Origin: Chryseobacterium gleum
GTDB lineage: Bacteria > Bacteroidota > Bacteroidia > Flavobacteriales_D > Crocinitomicaceae
Direction of reading: 5' to 3'
DNA length: 23,575 nt
NCBI GenBank assembly: GCA_943326825.2
Contig: CALPUT020000007.1
Coordinates: 1 to 23,575, forward strand
The translations under genes and the position numbers were made by a program. The notes beneath the pieces are model-generated. The model saw nothing but the letters and a program-made list of their open reading frames with translations, made no database searches and was not told where the DNA came from. This document shows positions 7,130-14,783 of the stretch, in pieces (position 1 is the stretch's first letter; each line of letters begins with the position of its first letter).

Positions 7130-7996
7130 ATGAGACAGCTTAAAATTACGAAGTCGATTACTAATCGTGAGAGTCAATCACTTGACAAGTACTTACAAGA
7201 TATTGGTAAAGAGGAGTTGATAACTGCAGAGGAAGAAGTTGAGCTGGCAAGAAAGATCAGAAACGGTGATCAAAAAGCTTTAGAGAAATTAACTAGAGCA
7301 AATTTACGTTTCGTAGTTTCTGTTGCTAAACAATATCAGAATCAAGGTTTAACACTTCCGGATTTAATTAATGAAGGAAATTTAGGATTAATAAAAGCTG
7401 CTCAAAAATTTGATGAAACTCGTGGATTCAAATTTATTTCTTACGCAGTTTGGTGGATTCGTCAATCTATCTTACAAGCATTAGCTGAGCAAGCTCGTAT
7501 CGTTCGTTTACCTTTAAATCAAGTTGGTTCTTTAAATAAAATCAACAAAGCATTTTCGAGATTAGAGCAAGAATTCGAAAGGCCACCATCAGCTGAAGAG
7601 TTAGCAGAGGCCTTAGAAGTTCCTGAAGACAAAATTAAAGAAAGTTTAAGCGTTTCTGGTCGTCATGTATCAATGGATGCTCCTTTATCTTCAGCAGAAG
7701 ACGGTGGAACATTAATGGATGTAATGGCAAATACAGATTCTCCAAAAGCGGATCATGTATTAATGGCTGAATCGTTACAAAAAGAAATTGAACGTTCATT
7801 AAGTACTTTAACTGATAAAGAAAGAGAGATCATTCGTTTATTCTTTGGAATCGGAATGAATCACGGATTAACATTAGAGGAAATCGGAGCGAAATTCAAT
7901 TTGACAAGAGAACGTGTTAGACAAATCAAGGAAAAAGCAATCCGAAGATTGAGACACACATCTCGAAACAAATTACTGAAAGCTTATTTAGGATAA
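7130..7996 (+). CDS. rpoD: primary RNA polymerase sigma factor (RpoD/SigA)
   Basis: 288-residue sigma-70 of the compact Bacteroidota type, lacking the long region 1.1 and the non-conserved insert of E. coli RpoD. Visible parts: region 1.2 (about 15-47, LDKYLQDIGKEELITAEEE); region 2 (about 52-125) with core-binding LPDLINEGNLGLIKA and the -10 reading and melting helix FKFISYAVWWIRQSI (100-114); region 3 (about 130-205); and region 4 with helix-turn-helix LTLEEIGAKFNLTRERVRQI (247-266) for the -33 element. It directs housekeeping transcription, including the TAnnTTTG promoters mapped here. It is monocistronic, with its own promoter, a strong Shine-Dalgarno and a strong terminator. Confidence 0.97.
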   Translation: MRQLKITKSITNRESQSLDKYLQDIGKEELITAEEEVELARKIRNGDQKALEKLTRANLRFVVSVAKQYQNQGLTLPDLINEGNLGLIKAAQKFDETRGFKFISYAVWWIRQSILQALAEQARIVRLPLNQVGSLNKINKAFSRLEQEFERPPSAEELAEALEVPEDKIKESLSVSGRHVSMDAPLSSAEDGGTLMDVMANTDSPKADHVLMAESLQKEIERSLSTLTDKEREIIRLFFGIGMNHGLTLEEIGAKFNLTRERVRQIKEKAIRRLRHTSRNKLLKAYLG

Positions 7997-7998
7997 AG

Positions 7999-8032
7999 AA
8001 AAGGCTGTCGACGCGAGTTGACAGCCTTTTTT
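7999..8032 (+). terminator. intrinsic terminator after rpoD
   Basis: The stem starts AAAAGGCTGTCGAC, closes on a GCGA tetraloop (8013-8016), and returns GTTGACAGCCTTTT with one G-U pair, ending in six T. It starts right after the rpoD stop and separates rpoD from gap. Confidence 0.9.
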
Positions 8033-8082
8033 GCTTTATTCTTTTTTAATTATCCAAATATATTAACATCAAAAAAAACAAA

Positions 8083-9534
8083 ATGGCAACTGATTTAGGT
8101 TACGAAACAGTTTTAAAATCTCACGTTGAAAGAGAACGTGCTGCAGTTAAACTTTCTAGTAAAGTAGGAGAACTTTTATATGACAAAGGAATTGAATTAG
8201 TATTATTCCGTAATCATTTAACTGATATTACTATTTCAGAAATTTTAAACTTACACGAATATGCTCGTGAAGTAGTAAACAAACCAATCGATGTTTTCAC
8301 TACATCTGAATTGGCTGAAGAAATTTTAAATTTAAATTTCGCTCCTGCAAAAATCGATATCGGTAAATTAGCAAGTGAATGGTTAGTTGAAAAAGATAGT
8401 TATTCTTCAAAAGCAAATTTCTTATTAGGTAAATTAGAAAATATTGGAAGTTCAGCAAGTGATGATTTAGAACCAAGAGATGTTGTATTATATGGTTTTG
8501 GTCGTATTGGTCGTTTAGCAGCTCGTGAGTTAATCAAACAAGCTGGAAAAGGTCAACAATTAAGATTAAGAGCTATAGTAACACGTGGAAACTCTGACGC
8601 TGAAATTATTAAAAGAGCTGCTTTATTAAGAAATGATTCTGTTCACGGAGCATTTAAAGGAACTGTTCAGGAAGATTTAGCGAATAAAACAATCGTGATT
8701 AATGGACAAGTTGTAATCTTAATTGATGCAAAAAATCCAGAAGATATCGATTATACTGCTTACGGAATCAACAATGCATTGGTAATTGACAATACTGGAG
8801 TTTTCACAAACCGTGAAGCTTTATCTCGTCACTTACAAGCAAAAGGAGTTTCTAAAGTTATCTTAACTGCTCCAGGAAAAGAAATTCCAAATATCGTTTA
8901 CGGAATTAACCAAGGTGAAATAGATTTAGAAAAAGAAAATATTTTCTCAGCAGCATCTTGTACAACAAATGCAATTTCTCCTATCTTAAAAGTAGTTAAC
9001 GATAAATTAGGAGTTGTTAAAGGGCACATTGAAACAGTTCACGCTTACACAAATGACCAAAACTTATTAGATAACATGCATAAATCATCTCGTAGAGGAC
9101 GTTCTGCTGCTATCAATATGGTTATTACTTCTACTGGTGCTGGTGCAGCAGTAACTAAAGTAATTCCTCATTTAAAAGATAAATTAACTGCAAATGCTGT
9201 TCGTGTGCCAACTCCAAATGGTTCATTAGCAATTTTAAGTTTACAATTGGACAAAAAAACTTCAGTTGAAGAAATCAATGCAATTATAAAACATGCAGCT
9301 TTAAATGGAGATTTAGTAAATCAAATTTATTACTCATTCGATCCTGAATTAGTTTCTTCTGATATTATTGGAAATACGTGTTGTTCAGTTTACGATTCTA
9401 AAGCAACTATCGTTTCTCCAGATGGAGAAAACGTTGTTTTATACGCATGGTATGATAACGAATTTGGATATACTAAACAAGTGATTCGTTTAGCGAAACA
9501 TGTTGCTAAAGTAAGAAGAGCAATTTACTATTAA
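8083..9534 (+). CDS. gap: glyceraldehyde-3-phosphate dehydrogenase with N-terminal extension
   Basis: 483-residue GAPDH, converting glyceraldehyde-3-phosphate, phosphate and NAD(P)+ to 1,3-bisphosphoglycerate. The catalytic body starts at about residue 133 with the Rossmann motif GFGRIG (139-144), then SAASCTTNA with nucleophile Cys293, base His320 (VHAYTNDQ), and C-terminal WYDNEFGY (457-464). Ordinary GAPDH is about 335 residues; here about 130 extra helical-looking residues precede it. The reading frame is unbroken and the ATG sits after the rpoD terminator, so the extension is real coding sequence. Similar long GAPDHs are, to my knowledge, found in other Bacteroidota, but the role of the extension is unknown to me. 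Monocistronic, with its own terminator; no clear promoter box seen. Confidence 0.93.
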   Translation: MATDLGYETVLKSHVERERAAVKLSSKVGELLYDKGIELVLFRNHLTDITISEILNLHEYAREVVNKPIDVFTTSELAEEILNLNFAPAKIDIGKLASEWLVEKDSYSSKANFLLGKLENIGSSASDDLEPRDVVLYGFGRIGRLAARELIKQAGKGQQLRLRAIVTRGNSDAEIIKRAALLRNDSVHGAFKGTVQEDLANKTIVINGQVVILIDAKNPEDIDYTAYGINNALVIDNTGVFTNREALSRHLQAKGVSKVILTAPGKEIPNIVYGINQGEIDLEKENIFSAASCTTNAISPILKVVNDKLGVVKGHIETVHAYTNDQNLLDNMHKSSRRGRSAAINMVITSTGAGAAVTKVIPHLKDKLTANAVRVPTPNGSLAILSLQLDKKTSVEEINAIIKHAALNGDLVNQIYYSFDPELVSSDIIGNTCCSVYDSKATIVSPDGENVVLYAWYDNEFGYTKQVIRLAKHVAKVRRAIYY

Positions 9535-9552
9535 TCAATAGTATTAAACCTT

Positions 9553-9592
9553 AAAAAAATCCCGTTCTATTTAGTTTGAACGGGATTTTTTT
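9553..9592. terminator. bidirectional terminator between gap and the convergent gene
   Basis: A perfect 15-bp stem pairs AAAAAAATCCCGTTC (9553-9567) with its complement at 9578-9592, with a 10-nt loop. Runs of seven A and seven T on the two sides allow termination of gap on the plus strand and of the gene ending at 9598 on the minus strand. That second gene reaches it within 6 nt of its stop. Confidence 0.93.
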
Positions 9593-9597
9593 ATGTC

Positions 9598-10971
9598 TTA
9601 ATCTTGAATTAAATCCCCATCGAGAACTATCGCTTTTGAAAGTTGAATTGGAATTTTTTCTTTGAATAAATACTTTTTTTGCACTGATTCAAATGGACGA
9701 TAAATGTAATATAGGGCATTATCATAGATTTCAATTTTATCAACGTATCGATATTTCAAAGGAATCGATTCCATTAATTCACCTGAATTTGGATTGATGC
9801 GTCTAATCGAAGAATAACCATCGACGTCAAATAAAGCATAAATTTGTCCTGTCACACGATCTTGAATTAAGTGTTTTTTCCAACCAGTTTGTTTTGGAAA
9901 ATAATGATGGTAAATCGAAATACTATCAATCATTTTACCTTCGTTATTAAATCGATACATCAAATCTTTATAGTAATCAAAAATAAATAAAGTGTCATTT
10001 CGATGAAACATCGGCGCATACAATTGTTTATAATATACAGACTGCGTAAAATAATTAGCTCCTACCCAAATTTGAGCATCAATTCCGGTTTCTTGTTCTT
10101 TTTGCTTTGCCCATAATTTCGTACGAACATCAACCCATTTATATTCTGCCCGATATAACTCCATCATAAAATCATCAGTAATTGTGACAATTTTAGAATA
10201 AGTTGAATCTAATTGATCAAATGAATAATAATTCATAGATGGATAATCCTTATTAAAATCAGATAAATAATACTTTGTATAATTAGAATCCAAAATTGGA
10301 GCTAAGTATTTCATAAAGTATTCTTTTTCTAACTTCGCAATTCCAATCTTAGCATTTGAAATATAAATACCATAAACTGATTTCTCACAAATCACATGAG
10401 GATTTCCTCTAAAATCTTTTCTTAATTCAACTGCATGATCATCAATTGGAATTGTAGAAATGATATTTCTTCCATCATACAATACAACATCACTCCCCTT
10501 TTTCAACGTTTTAGGATATGTCAATAATATATAATTCCCATCTGGTAATACTTCAAAATCAGCAACACTGACATATTCAGAAGTAAATATTTTCTCTGGA
10601 ACTCCTTCAGGACGAATCGTTACAACTTCAATTTCATTGATCTTGATAGGAAGCATTTCAAATACACGTTTAACTGTATCTAAATATTTTCTAGATTTTT
10701 CAAGAAGTTGATCAGAAGTATTCATGAAAACTTGATGCGTAAAACCTAATTCATATTGTTTATTCGTTTGAACTTTAAAATAAAATATTCCTTTAGAATT
10801 TGATTTAAGATCAACCACTTGATTGTCAAATTTGATTTTCACTTTGACGTTTGAAATCGAATCTTTAGTCTGTTTATTTAAAACAATTCCTTTTACTACC
10901 AAAGAATCTTGGGAATGTGAATAAAAAGAAAAAAAGACTATTAATAAGAGCAGATAGTGATATTTCATCAT
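9598..10971 (-). CDS. exported protein of unknown function, carboxypeptidase-regulatory-like N-terminus
   Basis: 457 residues. Seen: signal peptide MMKYHYLLLLIVFFSFYSHS with likely cleavage before QDSLVV; then a beta-rich stretch VVKGIVLNKQTKDSISNVKV (about 24-43) to about residue 100, resembling the carboxypeptidase-regulatory-like beta-sandwich common at the start of Bacteroidota outer-membrane proteins. The remaining 350 residues are Tyr/Asp-rich with repeated short strands (FEVLPDGNYILL, DTLFIFDYYKDLMYRF, GQIYALFDVDGYSSIRRINP). They read like blades of a beta-propeller. No catalytic motif or T9SS sorting domain is seen, and it is not a TonB-dependent receptor by length. Either of the first two Met codons may be the start. 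I do not recognise the protein. It is probably periplasmic or at the outer membrane. Confidence 0.85.
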   Translation of the reverse strand: MMKYHYLLLLIVFFSFYSHSQDSLVVKGIVLNKQTKDSISNVKVKIKFDNQVVDLKSNSKGIFYFKVQTNKQYELGFTHQVFMNTSDQLLEKSRKYLDTVKRVFEMLPIKINEIEVVTIRPEGVPEKIFTSEYVSVADFEVLPDGNYILLTYPKTLKKGSDVVLYDGRNIISTIPIDDHAVELRKDFRGNPHVICEKSVYGIYISNAKIGIAKLEKEYFMKYLAPILDSNYTKYYLSDFNKDYPSMNYYSFDQLDSTYSKIVTITDDFMMELYRAEYKWVDVRTKLWAKQKEQETGIDAQIWVGANYFTQSVYYKQLYAPMFHRNDTLFIFDYYKDLMYRFNNEGKMIDSISIYHHYFPKQTGWKKHLIQDRVTGQIYALFDVDGYSSIRRINPNSGELMESIPLKYRYVDKIEIYDNALYYIYRPFESVQKKYLFKEKIPIQLSKAIVLDGDLIQD

Positions 10972-11068
10972 TGATATTTATAGTTAGATGAGATCAAATA
11001 AAAAATTCCATAAAAATGTTGTCAGAAAAATATAATAATTTAGGAATTTTAACCATTCAAGAAATATA

Positions 11069-11138
11069 AGGTCATATAAAAAAGATTCATTCGGATCAAA
11101 AATAAAATAGTTTAAAAAAAATACAACTTATATGACCT
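11069..11138. repeat. spaced 11-bp inverted repeat
   Basis: AGGTCATATAA (11069-11079) is exactly complementary to TTATATGACCT (11128-11138), with 48 AT-rich bases between. It lies in the 267-nt gap between ilvE and the unknown exported gene. A further short hairpin, ATCCCG/CGGGAT, lies at 11157-11177 without a U-run. The inverted pair could be operator half-sites or an RNA stem. No gene is seen in the gap. Confidence 0.45.
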
Positions 11139-11189
11139 AATAATAGCTTATAACTTATCCCGTATTTTAATCGGGATGGTTCAAAAAAC

Positions 11190-11216
11190 AAAAAAGCTGC
11201 CCGTTAAGGACAGCTT
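11190..11216 (-). terminator. intrinsic terminator after ilvE
   Basis: On the minus strand, stem AAGCTGTCC, loop TTAAC, and stem GGGCAGCTT (one G-U pair) run into TTTTTT, starting about 22 nt after the ilvE stop. Confidence 0.88.
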
Positions 11217-11238
11217 CATTAAAATTATATGAATTATC

Positions 11239-12312
11239 TTAAACAGTTAAACACCATCCAAAAGTATCTTCAATTTTTCCTGCCTTTAAATCATCTAAAT
11301 ATTTTTGAATTTTATTTGAGAAAGTTCTTGTTTCAACTCCTGGTAAATCTAATACCTCATCTCTAAAACCAATTTTAACAATATGTGCAATCGTAGCAGC
11401 AGTTCCAGCACCGAAAACCTCAGTAATAGAACCATCTTTGATTCCATTCACCACTTCTTCAACAGAAACTTTTCTTTCTTCTACTTTCATTCCCCAAGAG
11501 TGAGCAACTTCAATAACAGAACGTTTAGTTGTTCCTCTCAAAATAGTATCAGATTCTTCAGAAGGTGTAACCAAAACTCCATTTATAACAAATACAATAT
11601 TCATTGTACCTGATTCTTCAATGTATTTATGTTCAATTCCATCTGTCCAAACTAATTGGTGGAAACCTTGTAATTGACCTTGTTTTGCTGGGTATAAAGC
11701 AGCACCATAGTTCCCTGCAGTTTTAGCTCTACCTACTCCACCTCTAGATGCTCTTGTATAATGTTCTTCAATTTTAACTCTAACTGGCTCAGAATAATAA
11801 GCTCCTACAGGACAAGCGAAAATCAAAAATTTATATGTTTCTGAAGGACGAATTCCAATAAAATCATCTGTTGCAAATAAGAAAGGTCTTAAATACAAAG
11901 AATAACCTTCACGATTTGGAATCCAATCGCTTTCTATTTCAACAAATTTCCGAATCAATTCGACAAACATATCTTCAGGAATCACTGGCATACACATACG
12001 CTCGCAAGATTCTTTGAAACGCTTTGCATTTAAATCTGGTCTAAAAAGAGTTACTTTTTGTCCGTCTTCTGATTTATTTGCTTTCATACCTTCAAAGATC
12101 GATTGACCATAATGAATCGCAGAAGTAGCTGGATGTAAAGATAAATTAGCGAAAGGCATTATTTCAGGGGTTTGCCATTCACCATTTTTGTAATCCATCA
12201 CAAGCATGTGATCAGAAAACACTTTACCAAAAGGTAAGTTCTCCCAATCAACGTCGTTAATATGTGAAGTCTGTGTTGGGGTAACTTTAATTGTAATTGC
12301 TTCGTTTAACAT
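11239..12312 (-). CDS. ilvE: branched-chain amino acid aminotransferase
   Basis: 357-residue fold-type IV PLP enzyme. It interconverts leucine, isoleucine and valine with their 2-oxo acids using glutamate/2-oxoglutarate. Seen: FGKVFSDHMLVMDY (28-41) and ATSAIHYGQSIFEGMKA (62-78), typical of the long, eukaryote-like class II BCATs; PLP-binding Lys197 in GRAKTAGNYGAAL (194-206); and EESGTMNIVFV (232-242), which binds the cofactor phosphate. The length fits this class, whereas E. coli IlvE is about 310 residues. No other branched-chain pathway genes adjoin. It is divergent from recQ with a 110-nt gap. Confidence 0.96.
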   Translation of the reverse strand: MLNEAITIKVTPTQTSHINDVDWENLPFGKVFSDHMLVMDYKNGEWQTPEIMPFANLSLHPATSAIHYGQSIFEGMKANKSEDGQKVTLFRPDLNAKRFKESCERMCMPVIPEDMFVELIRKFVEIESDWIPNREGYSLYLRPFLFATDDFIGIRPSETYKFLIFACPVGAYYSEPVRVKIEEHYTRASRGGVGRAKTAGNYGAALYPAKQGQLQGFHQLVWTDGIEHKYIEESGTMNIVFVINGVLVTPSEESDTILRGTTKRSVIEVAHSWGMKVEERKVSVEEVVNGIKDGSITEVFGAGTAATIAHIVKIGFRDEVLDLPGVETRTFSNKIQKYLDDLKAGKIEDTFGWCLTV

Positions 12313-12331
12313 ATCATAAATATTCTAATCG

Positions 12332-12339
12332 CGAATATA
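12332..12339 (-). promoter_or_regulatory. possible -7 box of ilvE
   Basis: The minus strand reads TATATTCG, 19 nt before the ilvE ATG, one mismatch from TAnnTTTG. No strong TTG is seen at the expected distance. It lies in the short divergent region shared with recQ. Confidence 0.35.
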
Positions 12340-12386
12340 AACAGAAAGATTGAGTGTTTAAAGTTATTATATAACATCTTTTGAAA

Positions 12387-12394
12387 TATTTTTG
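12387..12394 (+). promoter_or_regulatory. -7 box of recQ
   Basis: TATTTTTG is a perfect TAnnTTTG match, 28 nt before the predicted TTG start of recQ. The -33 side is poor. Placed in the divergent ilvE-recQ gap, it is the best candidate on the plus strand. Confidence 0.45.
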
Positions 12395-12422
12395 TTTATT
12401 TTGAAGTGTAATAAGTAGGATT

Positions 12423-14306
12423 TTGGAAAAGAGTAAAGAAATATTAAAAAATATTTGGAGTTTTAATTCCTTCCGCCCTTTTCAAGAAGAAATTGTCGAC
12501 AATGCTATTTATGGGCATGACACTCTCGCCTTACTTCCAACAGGAGGTGGAAAATCAATTTGTTTTCAAGTCCCAGGACTTGCTCGTGAAGGAATTACTA
12601 TCGTTATTTCTCCTTTAATAGCATTGATGCAAGATCAAGTTAAAAATCTCCAATCAAAAGGAGTTCGTGCAAAAGCAATTATCAGTGGAATGAGTTATCG
12701 AGAAATTGATATTACGCTTGACAACGCTCGGTTTGGTGGTCTCGATTTTTTATACACTTCTCCGGAACGATTAAAATCAAAACTATTTATTGAGCGATTC
12801 AAAGCTATGAATGTCGGCTTAATTGTCGTTGATGAAGCGCATTGTATTGCAGAATGGGGACATGATTTCAGACCTTCATACTTAGAGATTTCAAAACTAC
12901 GAGAAATTCATCCAACTGTTCCAATTATTGCGGTTACTGCAACAGCAACGAAAGAAGTTCAAACTGAAATAATTCAATCTTTAAAACTTAAAAATGCTCG
13001 AATATTCCAAAGTTCATTTTTAAGAGCCAATTTAAGTTATGAAGTCGATGAAACAGAGAATAAAGTAAGAGATATTTTACAGTTTTGTCAAAATCATCCT
13101 AATCAAACGGGTATCATCTATTGTCAGACTCGAAAAAGTGTTAAAGAGATTGCCAAATTGTTGCATGCAAGTAAGTTTCCTGTTGGAATTTATCATGGTG
13201 GAATGAGTAGTGAAGATCGAAAATTAATGCTTGAATCTTGGATGAATAATTCACTTCGAATAATAGTTGCCACAAATGCTTTTGGAATGGGAATTGACAA
13301 ACCAGATGTTCGATTTGTTTTGCATTATGAGTTTCCAAATAACCTAGAGGCCTATTTTCAAGAAGCTGGTAGAGCTGGTCGAGATGAAAAAAATGCTCGA
13401 GCAATTGTTTTTTGGGAACAACATGATTTATCTAATTTAAAGGAACGAATTGACAATCAGTTCCCACCAGTTGAAACTGTTAAAATAACGTATAGAGCTC
13501 TTTGCAATTATTTAAAAATTGCAATTGGTTCAGGAGAAAATGAAACCTATCATTTTGAAATTAATGATTTAATAAAGAAATTTCAATTAAATCCAATCGA
13601 TACTTATCAATCTTTTAAATTACTTGAAATTAACAATGACATTGTTTTTTCGGAAGGTGTTTTTCACCCAACAAAAATTAGAATTGCAATAGGAAATAAA
13701 GAACTATATAGTTTTCAGATAAAATATGAACGATTATCACCTATTATAACACTTTTATCAAGAAGTTATCCTGGAATTTTCAATGATTACTTTGAAATAA
13801 ATGAATTTGAATTTAGCAAACGATTGAAGATTACTCCAATTGAAATTACGAATCAACTAAAAGAATTAGAAAAGTTTGGTATTTTAGATATTTCATGGAA
13901 ATCATCTTTGCCAACTGTCACTTTATTGCATGAGCGTCTTCCAGATGATTACATTAAGCTTACTCCAGAAACGTATTTTAAACGAAAAGAAAAAGCTAAT
14001 TATAGACTTCAACAAGCAATTGATTATTTAACAAAACCTAATTGTCGTTTGGTCCAACTTCTTACTTATTTTGATCAACCAGTTGAAAATTGTGGGAAAT
14101 GCGATGTTTGTAAAGCAATTAATCAATCATCTAATTCAGAATTTAATTTAAGAGAGGAATTAATTGCATTTCTAAATTCACCCAAAGAATTTGATGAGAT
14201 CCTTGAAAATTTCAACATCAATAAAAAAATTATCATCGAAGAACTTCAAGCATTGCTAGTTGATCAACTAATTCAGGAAAATGATGGTATATTTAGTAGT
14301 CTATAA
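12423..14306 (+). CDS. recQ: ATP-dependent DNA helicase RecQ
   Basis: 627-residue SF2 3'-5' helicase acting in recombination repair and fork restart. Motif 0 FRPFQEEIV (17-25); Walker A LLPTGGGKS (37-45); DEAH (137-140) followed by the RecQ aromatic-rich loop CIAEWGHDFRPSY; motif III AVTATAT; motif VI QEAGRAGRD (313-321). A RecQ zinc site is formed by Cys541, 557, 560 and 563 (C-x15-C-x2-C-x2-C). No complete HRDC domain is obvious. The start is unusual: an in-frame TGA at 12402 and no ATG before residue 69 leave TTG 12423 as the best start, giving MEKSKEILKN. Divergent from ilvE; no strong terminator follows. Confidence 0.95.
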   Translation: MEKSKEILKNIWSFNSFRPFQEEIVDNAIYGHDTLALLPTGGGKSICFQVPGLAREGITIVISPLIALMQDQVKNLQSKGVRAKAIISGMSYREIDITLDNARFGGLDFLYTSPERLKSKLFIERFKAMNVGLIVVDEAHCIAEWGHDFRPSYLEISKLREIHPTVPIIAVTATATKEVQTEIIQSLKLKNARIFQSSFLRANLSYEVDETENKVRDILQFCQNHPNQTGIIYCQTRKSVKEIAKLLHASKFPVGIYHGGMSSEDRKLMLESWMNNSLRIIVATNAFGMGIDKPDVRFVLHYEFPNNLEAYFQEAGRAGRDEKNARAIVFWEQHDLSNLKERIDNQFPPVETVKITYRALCNYLKIAIGSGENETYHFEINDLIKKFQLNPIDTYQSFKLLEINNDIVFSEGVFHPTKIRIAIGNKELYSFQIKYERLSPIITLLSRSYPGIFNDYFEINEFEFSKRLKITPIEITNQLKELEKFGILDISWKSSLPTVTLLHERLPDDYIKLTPETYFKRKEKANYRLQQAIDYLTKPNCRLVQLLTYFDQPVENCGKCDVCKAINQSSNSEFNLREELIAFLNSPKEFDEILENFNINKKIIIEELQALLVDQLIQENDGIFSSL

Positions 14307-14401
14307 TAATTGAAGTTTTAAGGATAGAAAAGATGTCATTTTATCTTTATATATATTTTTAATCATTTAGCTTTTTAAATCAAACTATCAATAATTATAT
14401 T

Positions 14402-14409
14402 TAATTTCG
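14402..14409 (+). promoter_or_regulatory. possible -7 box of panD cluster
   Basis: TAATTTCG, one mismatch from TAnnTTTG, lies 22 nt before the panD ATG in the 125-nt gap after recQ. No clear -33 element. Confidence 0.3.
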
Positions 14410-14431
14410 TCAAAAAATAGCACATTTTAGA

Positions 14432-14782
14432 ATGTTAATTCAAGTTGTAAAATCAAAAATTCATCGTGTAAAAGTTACACAAGCTGATTTAAATTATATT
14501 GGAAGTATAACCATTGATGAAGAACTAATGGATTCATCCAATTTAATTGAAGGAGAAAAAGTTCAAATTGTAAACATCAATAATGGTGAGCGATTTGAAA
14601 CATATGTCATCAAAGGTGAACGAAAAAGCGGTACAATTTGTTTAAACGGTCCTGCTGCAAGAAGAGTAGCAACTGGAGATGTCATTATCATAATTGGTTA
14701 CGGATACATGGAATTTGAAGAAGCAAAATCGTTCAAACCATGTTTAGTATTTCCAAATGAAGAAACAAATCAACTAGATTAA
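14432..14782 (+). CDS. panD: aspartate 1-decarboxylase PanD
   Basis: 116-residue pyruvoyl enzyme making beta-alanine from aspartate for pantothenate and CoA synthesis. The self-processing site Gly24-Ser25 is present in YIGSITID; cleavage there turns Ser25 into the pyruvoyl cofactor. Other family signatures are MLIQVVKSKIHRVKVTQADL at the N-terminus, the ERFETYVIKGERKSG stretch (53-67) and NGPAARRVATGD (72-83). No panC, panB or panE lies within the window. It is followed after 1 nt by a membrane protein, so translation is likely coupled. Confidence 0.97.
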   Translation: MLIQVVKSKIHRVKVTQADLNYIGSITIDEELMDSSNLIEGEKVQIVNINNGERFETYVIKGERKSGTICLNGPAARRVATGDVIIIIGYGYMEFEEAKSFKPCLVFPNEETNQLD

Positions 14783-14783
14783 G

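Noticed and set aside
13141..13404. 87-codon minus-strand frame inside recQ
   Set aside because: It is antisense to conserved helicase motifs, with no recognisable protein features.
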